DNA of 64,000 bases, from NCBI GenBank assembly GCA_022818135.1, contig JAFMSR010000019.1, forward strand, positions 28,960,993-29,024,992. The letters are read 5' to 3'. This DNA comes from Saxidomus purpurata (lineage: Eukaryota > Mollusca > Bivalvia > Venerida > Veneridae). The first letter of the stretch is position 1. Every line of letters begins with the position of its first letter. The notes under the pieces were generated by a model. The model searched no databases and was not told the origin of the DNA. It was given only the letters and a program-made list of their open reading frames with translations. The position numbers were made by a program, and so were the translations under genes. Shown here piece after piece: positions 37,161 through 52,100 of the stretch.

Positions 37161-40100
37161 TTATACATAATCTGCAAATTAGATATCATACGTTTATATA
37201 GTGGTGTTTGACAATATTGCCTCTAGTAAGTCAATTAATTTGTATGAACGGTTTCTAGAGGTGTGCAAATCCATCAAATTGAAATAATACTGAGTGGTTT
37301 CTTACAGCATGTGTATTACTCAGTACATTGTAGAATATATCATTTGTTTTTTTTTTCTTTTCTTTCCTACTTTATATACCTAGCGTGCGGGCAACCGGAT
37401 ATTCTATATGGTTACTTGGATTCCGTTAATGACACGATTTTCACTGCGAAATGTTATGACAGCTATATCCCCGAAGAATACAAACTTCATTGTCTGGAGA
37501 ATGGGACTTGGATTCACGAAGATGCGTGCTCTTCAAAGTATGGTGTGTAATAAAGTATGAATCAATATAATAAAAATATACACAAATTGATACACGAATA
37601 TAATCCATTTTATTTAGTAAGCAATCCCGACTAATATGATGAAATAATTATTGAATTTTTGAACACAAGTTTGTGTCTTTTTCAAGGGAATTAAGCATTA
37701 CAAACTGTTATTTCTTATTTATATTAGCATACCCGCTTGATATCGTAGACATTCGACTTGTAAGTAATTACAGACCCTCTGAAGGGCGAGTTGAGTTATT
37801 GGTAGATGGTGAATGGGGGACTATATGTGACAATAATTTCACAGCTACGAGTGCAGCGGTACTTTGTCACATGACTGGATTAAAGTAAGTTGTATTTTGA
37901 TCATCATGATTTAAGTTAATATGTCAGTTAATCAATGCCTAATGACCAAAATAATCTCAGATTTTAAACAGCGGAAACTTATAAAGAATGCAATAAGCGA
38001 TAAGATACATGTAACGGTCAGAACACGTTAAAAAGTATCATTAACCATTTACCTCGAATGAGGAAGATGGACCTTAAAATCATATACAATACATATATAA
38101 CTCTTTAAAATTTAGCATAGGGAAAGAGCATCAATGTGGATGCTTTTGAATTTGGATGGCATATTGATACGATTATTGAATTAAATATGCTTTCAGCGCA
38201 TTTATAACATGGATTATTATTGCATAGTACCGTATTCTTATATACGGTAAACATGTATTTGTTTATTTAAATCCTTTGGCAGATTAATGTTTGATGCAGA
38301 GAGATGGAAATATTTGATACACATTAAACCCTATCGAGATACAGAGCTCATACCTAATACTGACTCAGGAGAAAAAATATATTGATTATTTAGCTGTATT
38401 ATGTAAATTATATCTAGTATATGTACGTAGTTATATTTTTCAAGACTTCAGAAATTCTACACAGACGCCAGAGGATATGGTGAGGGTCAAGGGCGTATCT
38501 ATGTAGATTATTTGATTTGCAATGGATCAGAGCTTCATATAAACAACTGCAGTTATAATGTTGAAAATACATGTACACATACAGAGGACGTTTCGGTCAT
38601 ATGCACAGGTACTAATACTGACATAACAAGTAATATAAAATGTGTTCTTTGCCTGTAAGAGAAGATTGCAGCATAAGGTTTTATTTTGATATAGAATTTT
38701 TATAAATGTGTGACAAAAATAGAATGGATGATAGGTTATTTAATGTAAATAGGATACCAGCTAAATATAACAGACATACGATTAGCCGGAACAACTGGAC
38801 CTTACCACGGACGTGTTGAATTAGAAGTCAATGGCACATGGGGAACAATTGGAGGTGATAGATTTCTTTCAAACGAAGCAAATGCTGTTTGTCGCATGCT
38901 TGGACTACAGTAAGCCCTACATTTTGTTTTTCGATATCAATACTAACGTTTAAAGTTTAGAATCAGGATCACAACGTTAAAAACTCAGTAAATTAATAAA
39001 CTATTACATATAACATATTCTGCAATTTATTCTTCCAAACAATGACACAAAACTATAAATCCAAGTATCAAATTGCTATTTTTGGTAACAATAAGCTTGA
39101 TATGCAGTAAGAAGTGATTAAAACTGAATGCCGTTTACCTAGCAAGTTTTGGGATAAACATCCTTTCACCCAGTTTATAGATGAATATAAATATACATGA
39201 TCTATTATAACTTGTGAATTACAATGTAAGATTTTAACTTAATGATTTCACGTAGCAAAGATTTAAATTATTGTCCTTTTTCACCCTAACGTACAGTTTC
39301 GGAAAAAAATACACGATGTGATTAAATAATCTTTTAAAAATGCAAAAATGCAGATTCACAAAATTCGATTTGTACAATCAGATTTGTATTATGTTTTTGG
39401 AACTAAATTAAGTTTCGAATTTCAAGACAATTCCCATTATATTTAACGCATTACAAATATAATATATGTTTATCATACTGATGATTTGTCAACGCTAAAG
39501 CTTAAAGGTCAAACATCAAGCATCAAGCATCCACACAATACCTGACGTGGTCTTAATAATTTATCTTCATTGATTTCAACATTGCATTTTAGACAAAGCT
39601 TAGAACAAATTATAAAAGGCGGGAATATTATCCGCGACCGGCGGTTAAATGCACATGATTCACCTTAAGTTTCCATTTTGTTTCAGGTATAAACAAGTTT
39701 TATACGACGCGGCATATGGACAAGGATCAGGACCTATTTACGTTGATCGGCTGGCTTGTAGTTCGTCAGATACACATATCAACCAATGTAGATATTCTGT
39801 AGATAACTATTATAACACCAAACACGATGAAGACGTCTCCGTTATATGCTGGGGTAAAATTTAGTAAAAAAGACAATTTCCTTTGCCGTCATATCACAAA
39901 TGGTATAAAAACAAAATTTATCGCAGTTGAATTGATGGCCCATTCATACAGTGCGCATTTAGCGTTAATTTTATTCCCCTTGACTTTTTCTTTGATGAAC
40001 AAAATTTGAAGTTTATAATTATAAATATCACGATCATTTTTGCTGGTTCATTAGTTTGTGGAATTTAAAGACTTTATGTGTTATAACTATAACTCGACAG

Positions 40101-43100
40101 TGTTTACTGAATACTTTATTAGGAGATCTGTTAAATTATTATAATGATCACGGGATATTGACAAATTACAAATATACCGTTCGGTAAGTCTATAATTTTC
40201 AGATAGGTGTTTTAGATTCTATATGTCTTCGTATAATTATGGTAAGTTTCTTTTACAACTTGAATATGAATCATTGAAAGGATATTGTCAAGTGAAATAA
40301 CAATTATCGGGGCCTCTGAAAAATTGGCTATTATCGGCTGAATACCTTAAATCGTTTTGTTTTTTTTTAAATATTTTACCATTAATAAGAAATATTCCAA
40401 TTTCAGTATTAGTTGTAATTGTATGACTAAATTTCAGGTTGTTACTAACCTTATTTTTCTAATACTTTACACGTAACAAGCTGTACTACTGGCAATTTTC
40501 CAGGACCGACTTTGAAAATAACAGCTGGGAGACTGGCAAATGGGACCGGTCCTTTTGATGGACGTGCAGAGATAAAAGTGGGTGATACATGGGGCACAAT
40601 TTGTGATGAAAATTTTAATATAAGGGATGCAGACCTATTCTGTCGTCTACTTGGATTAAGGCAAGTAATCGGCTGGCTGGCTGGCTGGCTGACCGGCCGG
40701 CTGGCTGGATTGACGGATTTTTTAAAATAAAAACAATTATACTTTTATCAAATTGAAAAGATTTATGATCATGGTTATATAAGCTGAGACTAAAATAAGG
40801 AATGAATTAAAATTATATAAAAAAGTCTTCATCAGATTTCATACACTAGTATTAGCTTGATAGTTTAGTGAACTTTCATATTTTGATGTGTGGTCTAATG
40901 TAACGTCTTGGAATCTTCTTAAATACTGCTTGTGTGATACTATCAACCTATACCTTAATGTTACGGAAAAGTTATGTTTGTCTAGTAAAAGGAATCTTGA
41001 CCGATTACATGCAATATGCATCCATATTAAAAATATTTATAGAGCAGCCCGATTTTTCACTGGTGCATTATATGGAGAGGGCAGCGGACCTATATTCATA
41101 GACCAACTCTTCTGTGATGACAATGATGTAGACCTAAGCAGCTGTCAATATTTGTTCCTCAGTGAATGCAAACATGATCAGGACGTATCAGTTGTCTGTA
41201 ACGGTGTGTATATATTGTTAATTCCTTTACACTATGCCCAGCCAGTGGTAGTCTGTGACACAAAAACAATATTTAAAAGGAAAACACCTTGCATTTGTCT
41301 TCGATATAGATCATGTAAATTCTCTTGTAGAATAGTCTTTGAATTTTCTTCATCAACTGCATTTCTGTAGGTTCCGTGTCAGGATACTAATGAACATGTT
41401 GATGTGCATGTTAATGTGTATACCTTACTAACAACACGAAGGTGTAGGAGGGCTTAGTTTAAATCAATTTGAAATTTTAAGGAATTCATAAAATCTTTGG
41501 GCGATTTTACGCGGAATAAAACTTGAATCACCTAATGTTAACTCAAAATTCAGATTACAAAATACAAAGAAATCTATTCAAAATAGTTTAGTTTTTGTTT
41601 GTGTGTCTTCAGTATCAGAGGTTTTTAGGTCAATATATTTCAGCTGTTATATCATACTTAAGTTTCGTGTACAGGGGGGTGAGATATTTGTTTGGCAGTT
41701 AGCTTTCAACCTTCATGAAAAATTGTGTAAACAGCTTGATTTTGGATCATGTTATAGAATGTGGTCAACCTGACATCTCTTACACGGATGCTGGATACTT
41801 TACTTATAACGGTACAACTTTATATGCTGACTGCTCATACTATAAAACGTATGTTGGAACACTTGAATTGACCTGCGATAACATTACACAAACATGGATA
41901 AAGGACGCAGAATGCCAAGAATATAGTAAGTTAGTTCTGATTCACTTATTTGTTTTGCTCCTGTTTTGTTTGCTTTTGTTTGTCGCAAATTGACTTTAGT
42001 GCACTTGTCTAAGGATAAGTTTCAAAATTATCTAGTGTCTTTTTAAGTTTACAAAGAAGGATCGTAATATAACAAAGACATATTTATTTACGGGACATTG
42101 TTCTTCTGTAGGCTACCCATTAAATGTAACTGATATCAGGCTGACTGATGGTCCAACTAAAACCCATGGACGGGTTGAGATAAAATCGCTCGATGTCTGG
42201 GGAACAATATGTGATGATAATTTTGGAATGGCAGAGGCAAACGTTATATGTAACATGATTGGATACCCGTATGTAAAGCACAATATCTATAATCATTGTT
42301 TAAACTATATATATTTAATACATGCATATTTATGTAAATAACGTTCACTGGATTGCCATGGAAATGAATGTTGTCTGATAATTAGTGTCATTCAAGTGTA
42401 CTAACATTTAAGTAGAATATTACTGTAATATTGCAAATGAAGCTGAATATTCTTAAATAATATCAATTCTCTATTACTATGTGATTGGTAGACCTGCTGT
42501 TGCATATTTCGTTGGGGCACATTACGGAGAGGGCATTGGGCCGATATTTGTTGATGATATCAGTTGTAGTGATGACGCCACAGACATAAATAACTGCACC
42601 TACAACACTTATGACAACTGCCATCATATCGATGATATTTCGGTAAACTGTACAGGTACAATGTTAAAATCATATATATAAACACACACAGAGATACGGG
42701 GACGGCTTTATATTACAATACCATTAGAAAAATTGACTGTAAATAGCACATGTATCTTAAAATGTTACCTAAACTATATATTGAAAAATACGCCAGGCAA
42801 TTATGAAAGTTCTATAGTTACTGCATCTAAGTCCACGATCTCAGGATAATGTGTTATACTTGCGGACTTCTAACCAGTACATGCTCCGGGATTAAACGTA
42901 TGTTTGAATTTGCAAGAAATTGACATTTAAACTGATGTAAAATAAATAAGTTTAGCATAAGAACTTCAAAACCTTTTTTCGATTTACTAATTGAATCTTT
43001 ATCACTGTCTTACAATATAAATCGCTCGTAATTTTATTTGTCAACTGTTATATCAAATACTAAGATGTACACAGTGATTCATTGTGCGTCTAAAACATTG

Positions 43101-46100
43101 TTGTCTAGAAATATAGGTATTGATTTTACAAGCACATAATAAAACATATTCGAATATAACATCTTGTAGATTGTGGGGATCCGAAACCAGAAAACGGATA
43201 TGTGAACTCATCCGCTACGAAATATGGTGCCGTGATTGAGGTCACATGCAATAGAGATTTTAAGTTAGTTGGTGAACAGGTGATAACCTGTCTATTAACT
43301 GGTGCCTGGAATGACGAGCCAAGATGTGATCTAATTGGTACGTACATGTACTATGGCATGCATAAACAAAACCGGATCTTACTTCTGTACATGCCCAGTT
43401 TGAAAACAGATACACAATATTTCAAAGGCCCCGACACTTTCTGTTTATGATCATTTCAATGATTCATATTCAAATTTCTAAAGACATTTACCTTTTAAAT
43501 TGAAAAGATATGCGAATTTTATTTTATAACCTCCAGAAAGGTATTACATTACTGTCGATATGACACAGTATATTATTGTTCTGTGAAACTAATTTTGATA
43601 TTAAAGAGTATCATACGTGTAGATGTAACAATCAATATTTATATACCCATGTTTGTGTAAGTTTCACATAATTTCACTTCAGCTGAACATGAATGCAGCA
43701 CAGAAGAGAAAGACAATTGCATGGACCATAGTATATGTTACGTTATCGAAGGAACAGCAAACTGTGTATGTCAGAATGGATATCAAAATGTTAATGGTGA
43801 CTGTGAGGGTAAGCTGACTGTACTTATTTTTAGTTATATTGACGAAATTCAACACGTTTGTCATCAACTTTAGTTTTAACGTACAAACAATATAACGTTT
43901 TTTTGAAATCTGTAATTTTATTATTCATCATCATGCACTCGTGTAGTGTATTAATATATCTGTGTGTGATTCTGTGCTGTAGTATGTACAGTTACGATTA
44001 AACTTCACAGACACAAATATATACACAACATGTAGTATAAATTTAACGATAATACTCCTTCTCTGCTAAATCTTTTGTAAATCATTGTTTAATGACGTAT
44101 ATAATGTACATGTATGTCCCTATTAAAACAAAACAATGTATATCAAGTCTTAATTTGTCAAGCTTTACTGTTGACAGATATTGACAAATGTTCAGTTAGT
44201 TCATGTTCTCACACTTGTGAAAACGTATCAGGGAGTTTCAAATGCAGATGTTATGAGGGCTACATTCTTTCCAGTGATTCCGTCACATGCCAAGGTTTGA
44301 AAAAATGCGTCCTAAAGTTGTTTATCAAGATGTTCAAATATAAAAGGTTTAAATTAAGTTTTCCTAGAGTCTTCCATAACGCAAGTCTAAATATCACTTA
44401 ACTTAATTATGACATTTCACCAAGTAGACATTATCAGCGAAACTCATGGCATATTTTTGTAAGAATGGTATCCAAAATTTTAGTAGATGAAATGAAATGC
44501 AACACGGAACACTTTCCGGACAATTCAATTGTAAAATAGAAACGGCAATTTGCAAATGTGAGTACGGTTACTTTAAAACTAGGGGACCTGCGATGTAGGT
44601 TCAAATGTTACATATCGGATTGGAAGAAAGGAAAGAAATAAAGTTTTAGATACGCTTAAGATTTGATAAAAACTGAACGCCAAGCTAAAATGGTCAAAAT
44701 ACCATCAAAATGTACCAAAACTTTACGTAATATATTATCGTGTATAATGAAATTAGATTACAGTAATTGTTAGCTTGCACTAGAAAGTTATTTGTTTCTG
44801 TGAATATAATCACAACATCATTCTAACAATTTGATCTGTTAATAACAGAATGTGACTACCGTCACTATGGAAACAACTGTTTCAACAAATGTAATTGCAA
44901 CTTCGAGCGTACAGACGATTGTCATCACGAGACGGGTGTATGTATTTGCTCGCAGGTAAGGTATTTTCCAAATATGTGTCTAGATATAAGATTGTTTTCC
45001 ATACAAAAATGTCCAAAATGTTTCTTACCATATCTCATTATTAAAAAAGGTCAGTTTAAGAAGATATAAATGTCGGAGTTTTGACATTCTTATTGTCGAT
45101 GTTTAGATTGTGAATGTCAGTTAATTATAAGATGTAGTAATAAACTCCGTATATAACGACTTAATCTTGGATGTAAAGTTTAAATTGTAGTCGCTTAATT
45201 GTTTTCTTTCTGTATTCAAAATGAATATGTTCTATGGATACACGTACTCCGGATACTAGTTTATGAAATAAGTTCGTTACTTTCGGAGTTGACTGTATAA
45301 TTTTGAGGCTTATTTAACAAAACCTGCAATATTTGTTCTATCTGGAATGTTTTCGTATTAGTGATAGTTGCAACAGTACATAATTGCTGCTTTTCAAGCT
45401 TTTCTTCATTTGCCAATGAGGCAAAGTACACTGAAAAGGGCAGGGATAGTTTTCTAAGATTCCCAAGAATACCTGTTAAATATATTAACAGCGACACTCG
45501 TTTATCTTCGACAACATATACTGGCGCGAAAATAAACGCAGGATAAACATTAGGGGTTAGTAGAGGTTTTTGCTTTTCAACGCTTGTCGTAGGTGACTCG
45601 GTAGATTACACGCTTGAGTGATTTTAGGTCGATGAGCGCGGGCACAGTGACCGAGATAATTATCTGACCGATTGTCATACTTCTACACATAGCCGTTTTG
45701 ATATTATTACATATTTTGTTACCCTGCGTTTCTTTTTCGCTTCAGTATATATAGTATTTTATAGAGATGCAAAGTTCTTTTAAGTTGACTATGTTTAAAT
45801 TGGTATTTGTCCTAACATCTCTATCGGTTATTTGATATTTTAGGGATGGAAAGGTGAAAACTGCTCAGTTGACATTAATGAGTGTACAGATATTCCGAAT
45901 ATTTGTGAAGAAAAATCAAATTCCACCTGCATGAACAAGGTTGGATTTTTCCTATGCGAATGTAACACTGGTTTCCTAGAGACAAACGGCACATGTACAG
46001 GTGGTTATAACTATAAAATCCAATATAAAATTTTTTATAAACATATTTGTAGACCTCACAAGACGGTAATTCATATGTTTGCCTCACGTCAAATATGGGT

Positions 46101-49100
46101 AGTAATTACCTTTATTGCTTAGACATGAAATATGTACTCATCTGAAAATATCTACTGTCCCATACGTGTTGTTTTCCTTGGTGTAGATAGAACTACCGAG
46201 CAATATTTTATGAACCGATGTTTGTACAAGTAACACACACTTTCACTTCGGCTTGATATGAATGCAATACAAACAATATAGCAATGTCTGAATTATGACT
46301 TCATTAATCTGTATTATCAACATTGTGATACTATGTAGCGCATTACATGTATTATGTTGTTTTGTGTTGCTGTGCTCTTGTACAGTTACGAGAAAAAATT
46401 CACTGACACAAATATGTACACAAAATGTAATATAAATTTGAATAAAATGCGACTTTTCTGCTAATTTAGCTTAATAGTTATATTGCTATCATGTTTCTAT
46501 ATAAAATCGTAAAATGTTACATTGATGTTACCATTGAACCAAAACCAATGAACATTTATATCACGCCTTAAATGTGTCAAGCTTTATTGTTTACAGATAT
46601 TGATGAGTGCTCAACTAGTCCATGTTCTCACAGCTGTGAAAACGTACCAGGGAGTTTCAAATGCAGTTGTAATGAGGGCTACATTCTATCAAATGATTCC
46701 GTCACATGCCAAGGTATCCACGTCATGACACATGTGTGGCTTTTAAAATCGTTTACACACAAACTCGTGTTAATTATATTAAGGTTTTATCAGGATGAAA
46801 TAGCTCATCTTACAGCTAGCGGCATTAAATTTAATTGTAAGTATAACTTACAATATAAACTTATTTGTTTTTGTGTATATAATCGCAAAATCATTGTGAC
46901 AAGCTCATCTGTTAATTACAGAATGTGACTACCGTCACTATGGTAACAACTGTTTCAACAAATGTACTTGCAACTTCGAGCATACAGATGATTGTCATCA
47001 CGAGACGGGTCAATGTATTTGCAAGCAGGTAAGTGTTTTTTTACAAATTTTGTATCACTTCCGAATTCTATATATGTTCTAATATTAGAATTTTCTTCCT
47101 AATATAATTTCCTAGGTTTGAATATTGCAACATAAATGTACTGATAGGATAATGAAATATTCACATAAAACAAATTTGATATATTTATTGCTTTTGAATC
47201 CGAGTCGCTTTTTCACGAAAATAGTTGCTAAGAAGCCTTTTTTTCATTTTTGCTGTGCATTTCTAACATGTACATCGATTTGAAAAGTAAAGTTATAAAT
47301 GTTTTTGGTACTAATAAAGGTCATTTCTGCTGGTAAAACCTCTTTTATTTGTAAAATAAGAGCTATTTGTTTATGTGTTCCTGGAACATTAAACCATGTA
47401 TCACTATTTAACAAGAGCTGTTCCCCATAAGTGATGAATGCCCCCCGAAGAAGTGTCTCACAGTCAGTGTCCTCTCCATGTGCTCAGCAATTGTGCATTG
47501 TAATTTTAAAATTATTCCATGCATGACAGAGTTACCATACATACAGTATACATAACGTTTAAACACTACATATGACCTTGAACTTTGAGGTAGGAACGTT
47601 TGTCTTGCACGCGACACATACATTGTCTTGATATGCTGAATATTTGTCATAAGTTATTTTAAAAACTTTCAATGTATGACAAGGTTACAGTCCGAACACG
47701 AATGTATGTATATACAGGATTCCATAACCTATAAACACAAGAATGACCTTTACCATTAAGCTAGGGACGTGGATCTTGCACATGACACGTCGTCTTGATG
47801 TACTTACTGTTAACAAATTATTTTAAAATCAATCAATACATGACAAAGTTACAGTCTTGACATGAATGTGTGCATACATATAGGATTCTATTACTTACCT
47901 GAACCTTTGAGGTATGGACGTGGTTCCTGCACACAATACTTTGAGTTGATATGCTGATTTGTGCCAAGTTATTTTAAAATCTTTCAATGCTTGACAAAGT
48001 TTCAGTCCGGACACGAATATGTGCATACATACAGGATTCAATGCCTTGACCTTGACATTTAATTCTGGGAAATGGGTTGGACCCTTGGAAAGAGACCTCT
48101 TTGAGCATTTAAATATCAGCGTTTAGGCATTCCTATAGTATATGTTTATTGCTAGAACTTTAACAAATTGTGCAATGTCAATTAATTTTAAGATGTAGTA
48201 ATATATATTTTATCTGGCCTATTGAAGATCATCGCCGAAATAAAACCTGAGATTCTTTGTAGTGTTAGCTTTACATATTCATAGACTATAGTAGTGATTA
48301 AGTCCACAAAACAGATTTGTTGTTTTCCAAACTTTTCTTCTTGCAAACTTAGAGCGGCAAAAACAAACACAATTGTGTTCAAACATCCAAAAGAACACCT
48401 GTTAAATGCAGCGAAACTCGTTTAACTACTCCAACAAATACCATTATTAGTTTCACCGGAAATATATGATATAATAAATGAATTAAATAAAATGACTTTA
48501 TATGGCTTTAAAATAAAGCTTTAATTGATATAAACAACTGTGATGTCCTTCAACTACGCATCTAAACTTCTCATTGTGTTATACTAACCGGTATATCGCT
48601 CAAAAGTAAAATGTATTTCCTAAATTAACAGTTGTTTATTATAGGAAGTTATTTACGAGAGATCATTTTTATAAGCGGTTAAACGCGCAATGGTTAATGT
48701 TTATGTTAAAACGTTTCAAGTGGGTGGATATTGTGACGAAATTATCGTCTGATTATGTTCTCTAGATACATGTATAATGCATTGTGTAATTCTCACAGAT
48801 GCCTTAAATAAGTTTTGTTTTCATAAAACCCTATAATTATATCGTACTTATTAGGGATTTTGGTCAAGTGAAAATGAATACAGTACTGTAAAGTTGGCTA
48901 GGGTTAACGCAAAAAAAGCTATTTTGGTGTTTGTCCTGACAATTTTATCGAATATGTAATATTTCAGGGATGGAAAGGTGAAAACTGCTCAGTAGACATC
49001 AATGAGTGTACAGATACCCCGAATATTTGTAAAGAAAAACGAAATTCCAACTGCATCAACAACATTGGCTCTTTCCTATGCGAATGTAACACTGGTTTCC

Positions 49101-52100
49101 TGGAAACAAATAGCACATGTACAGGTGGTTAAAAATATACAAAATCAGTATAATTATAATTTTTGCATGAGATTGGCTCGAGATCTATTAATATAAGTTG
49201 TGAGAACTTGCTTCACAGTCGAGTTTAAATAAATTAGTATAAATTAAAGCTTAAACTACATTGTTATTGTAAGTAAATTAAAATAAAATCTTCAGATTTA
49301 TTTTTATATACATCACATACATGTATATGATCAGCTTTTATTGACAAATGTTTCATATACATGTAATATACTGCAGCTTGTATGAACGGACTTTACGGAT
49401 TAAAATGTAGTGAAGAATGCCAGTGCAAAAAAGAGAACACGGAGTCATGCCATCACGTCACGGGAAGTTGCACTTGCAATGAGGTTTGTTTGAAAATTTA
49501 CATTTTCATATCCAGGTCTTCGAGAATGAGTATAGTTTATTGATACATGTAGTTGATATCAAGGCTTTAATGAAGTCCGCGTCAGTGTAAGGTTATTATC
49601 AAATAACCAAAACAAAGATAAATAATGCACTTAATATGTGGAAGTTGATAATAGATTAGAACATTAGAAAGTAAATCATATGACAAAGTAGTCATAGTAA
49701 TGAATTATACGTTGATAAAATAAAAGATTTATAACAACATTCATTAATTGTACTGTTTATGGAGGCGGTGCTTAAAACTGTAATCTAACTACAATAGATA
49801 ACTTCTGGAAATAACGTTATCATTCTCGCAAACAGTACTCTATTTATTAAATGGTACTGCTTCAAATTGATGATATCAATTTCAATAATTTTAAAGGCAA
49901 CATGCATTGTTTATGTGACACAAGTTATCAATAAACACGAACATACCATATATTTACGGTAACATTCTACTTTGATTTTGTATTTAAAGGGTTGGAATGG
50001 CACACTGTGTTTCAAAGATATTAACGAATGTGAAAGCAGTGTTAACGTATGTCTGAACAAAGCTAATTCGACCTGCGAGAATACCAATGGCTCCTATATA
50101 TGTGACTGTAACGACGGATTCCGTGAACAGGGGGACTTATGTACAGGTTTGGAAAAATATTTTACCGAAATAAAGAAATTTTCCTGAATAAAAAGAGTGT
50201 AAACAGCTCTAACGTAATGGAATCTGTTTGCTTAAAGTTTTATTTAAACTTGTATTTGCCATACTGGCAAATCGCTATGGCAGATCAGCGGCATCGAGTA
50301 TAACTAGACTAAAATAACAAGGCATGCTGCCGCTAATTTAAATCCTTGCGAATAAATGAAACCTCAAAATTCGCGAACAAGACCTGGCAAATTCACAGAA
50401 ATTTACAATACTATATAATGCAAATTCATTTCAGACTGTGGACTTTGGAGGTATGGTCAGGATTGCATATCAGAGTGTACCTGTAACAGAACAAAGTCTA
50501 CGTACTGCCACCCTTCGACTGGAGAGTGTACTTGTGAAACTGGATGGAATGGCACGACTTGTGAAGATGACATTGATGAATGTAATATCGAAAACGTTTG
50601 CCAAGAGCATTCTACATGTATAAATTTTATTGGAAGTTTCGATTGCAAATGTGATTTAGGCTTCGTCGAAAAGGAAATCGGAAAGTGCGATGGTAAATAT
50701 TAATTGTGTGCATCTAACGTCATAGGGCATAGGTCTTTATTGATTTTCTTTTGTCTCTAACACGAGCCAGGAATTTGTTTTAATCGAACTCAAAACATAT
50801 CAATTACAAACATGATAAACAGGACACTTTATAGATCACAAGAAGACACTAGATTCCTATTTTTAGATATCAGATTAGTATTATAATTTACTAAAATGAA
50901 TTATAGGAAAAGTGATTTCGTATATTAGTTATTTTTAGCATTCAAATACAAAGTGTTTCAACGTTTAGAGTTCTTCATTTTCGCAATGTTTCGGTTTGAT
51001 TGAGAAGCTTTTAAAGTAAAAGGAATTAAGTTTAAATTGATTGTGCATAGGTAAAAGATCAATACTTTGTCAAACCAAATATGTTTATATTAAATGTATC
51101 TTTTTTCATAGTTCATTGTACATACGTTGTTTTTTTCTATTTTTGGAAACAACAATTTAGTTTCCAGGTATAACAATTTGCCATCTGTCAAATGTTTCCA
51201 AATAAAAGTCGATGAATATATCCCCAATTCCAATAAAAAAGAAGAAATTTATTATCTATTATTTACTGGAGACTTTGGCATCACAATATATTGATCCAAT
51301 TAATATAAATTTCAGAATTGTTCGAAGTGGAAAGTAGTGGAAAAAGCATCGTTCATGTTAGATGCACCATCTGATAAATACTCAATTATGTTTTGTTTTG
51401 CAGAATGCACTGGCAACACATATGGTGAGAATTGTTCAAATCAATGTCGCTGTCACGTGACAAATTCAGCCAATGAGCATCAAACCTGTGATGCAGTGAC
51501 GGGACAGTGTAAATGTAAGGCTGGCTGGGAAGGTGAAATGTGTACGGATGATGTGAATGAGTGTGAAAGACATTCCACAGTATGTGTTAATGATGAAGAT
51601 CACAAAACATGCGTGAACACAGAGGGAGGGTATGTTTGTGACTGTATCAGAGGATTCACTGAAACTCCCAAAGGAAACTGCGTGGAAGGTGAATGCAAAT
51701 ATGTCAAGCTAACACTGTTCATTATTTATTTTTCCTATTGTGCTCAGTTAGTTACATGCTAAACAAAAGCCCGATGATTTGGTAAATTATTGAACGAAAG
51801 GGATGATAAATACTATAATATGTTTAAAGTATTTTTGAAATACTGTGTTTTATCAGTTAAATATTACCATACGTAATAAATCACAGTTAAATGATATAGA
51901 TATCATATCAGTCACAGGTTGGTGATACATGGATAAGTCTACCGGACCTTATTGTGTCAGTGGTACATGTTTATTTCTGATAATTTGCATTAAATAAAAA
52001 GAAAAATTGTTTGTTTTAAGTGGTTATAGAATATACCTCAACAAAGTCATACAATGTTAATATGTTCAGGAGCGCGAAGCTCAACTTGTCATTATTCGTT

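Noticed and set aside
38453..38460. Alternative acceptor CAG for gene B exon 11
   Set aside because: It would shift the frame and meet a stop within about ten codons; the TTTCAAG acceptor keeps the SRCR frame.
45585..45660. tRNA-like sequence (GACTCGGTAGATTACACGC)
   Set aside because: No clear B box and no stem pairing.
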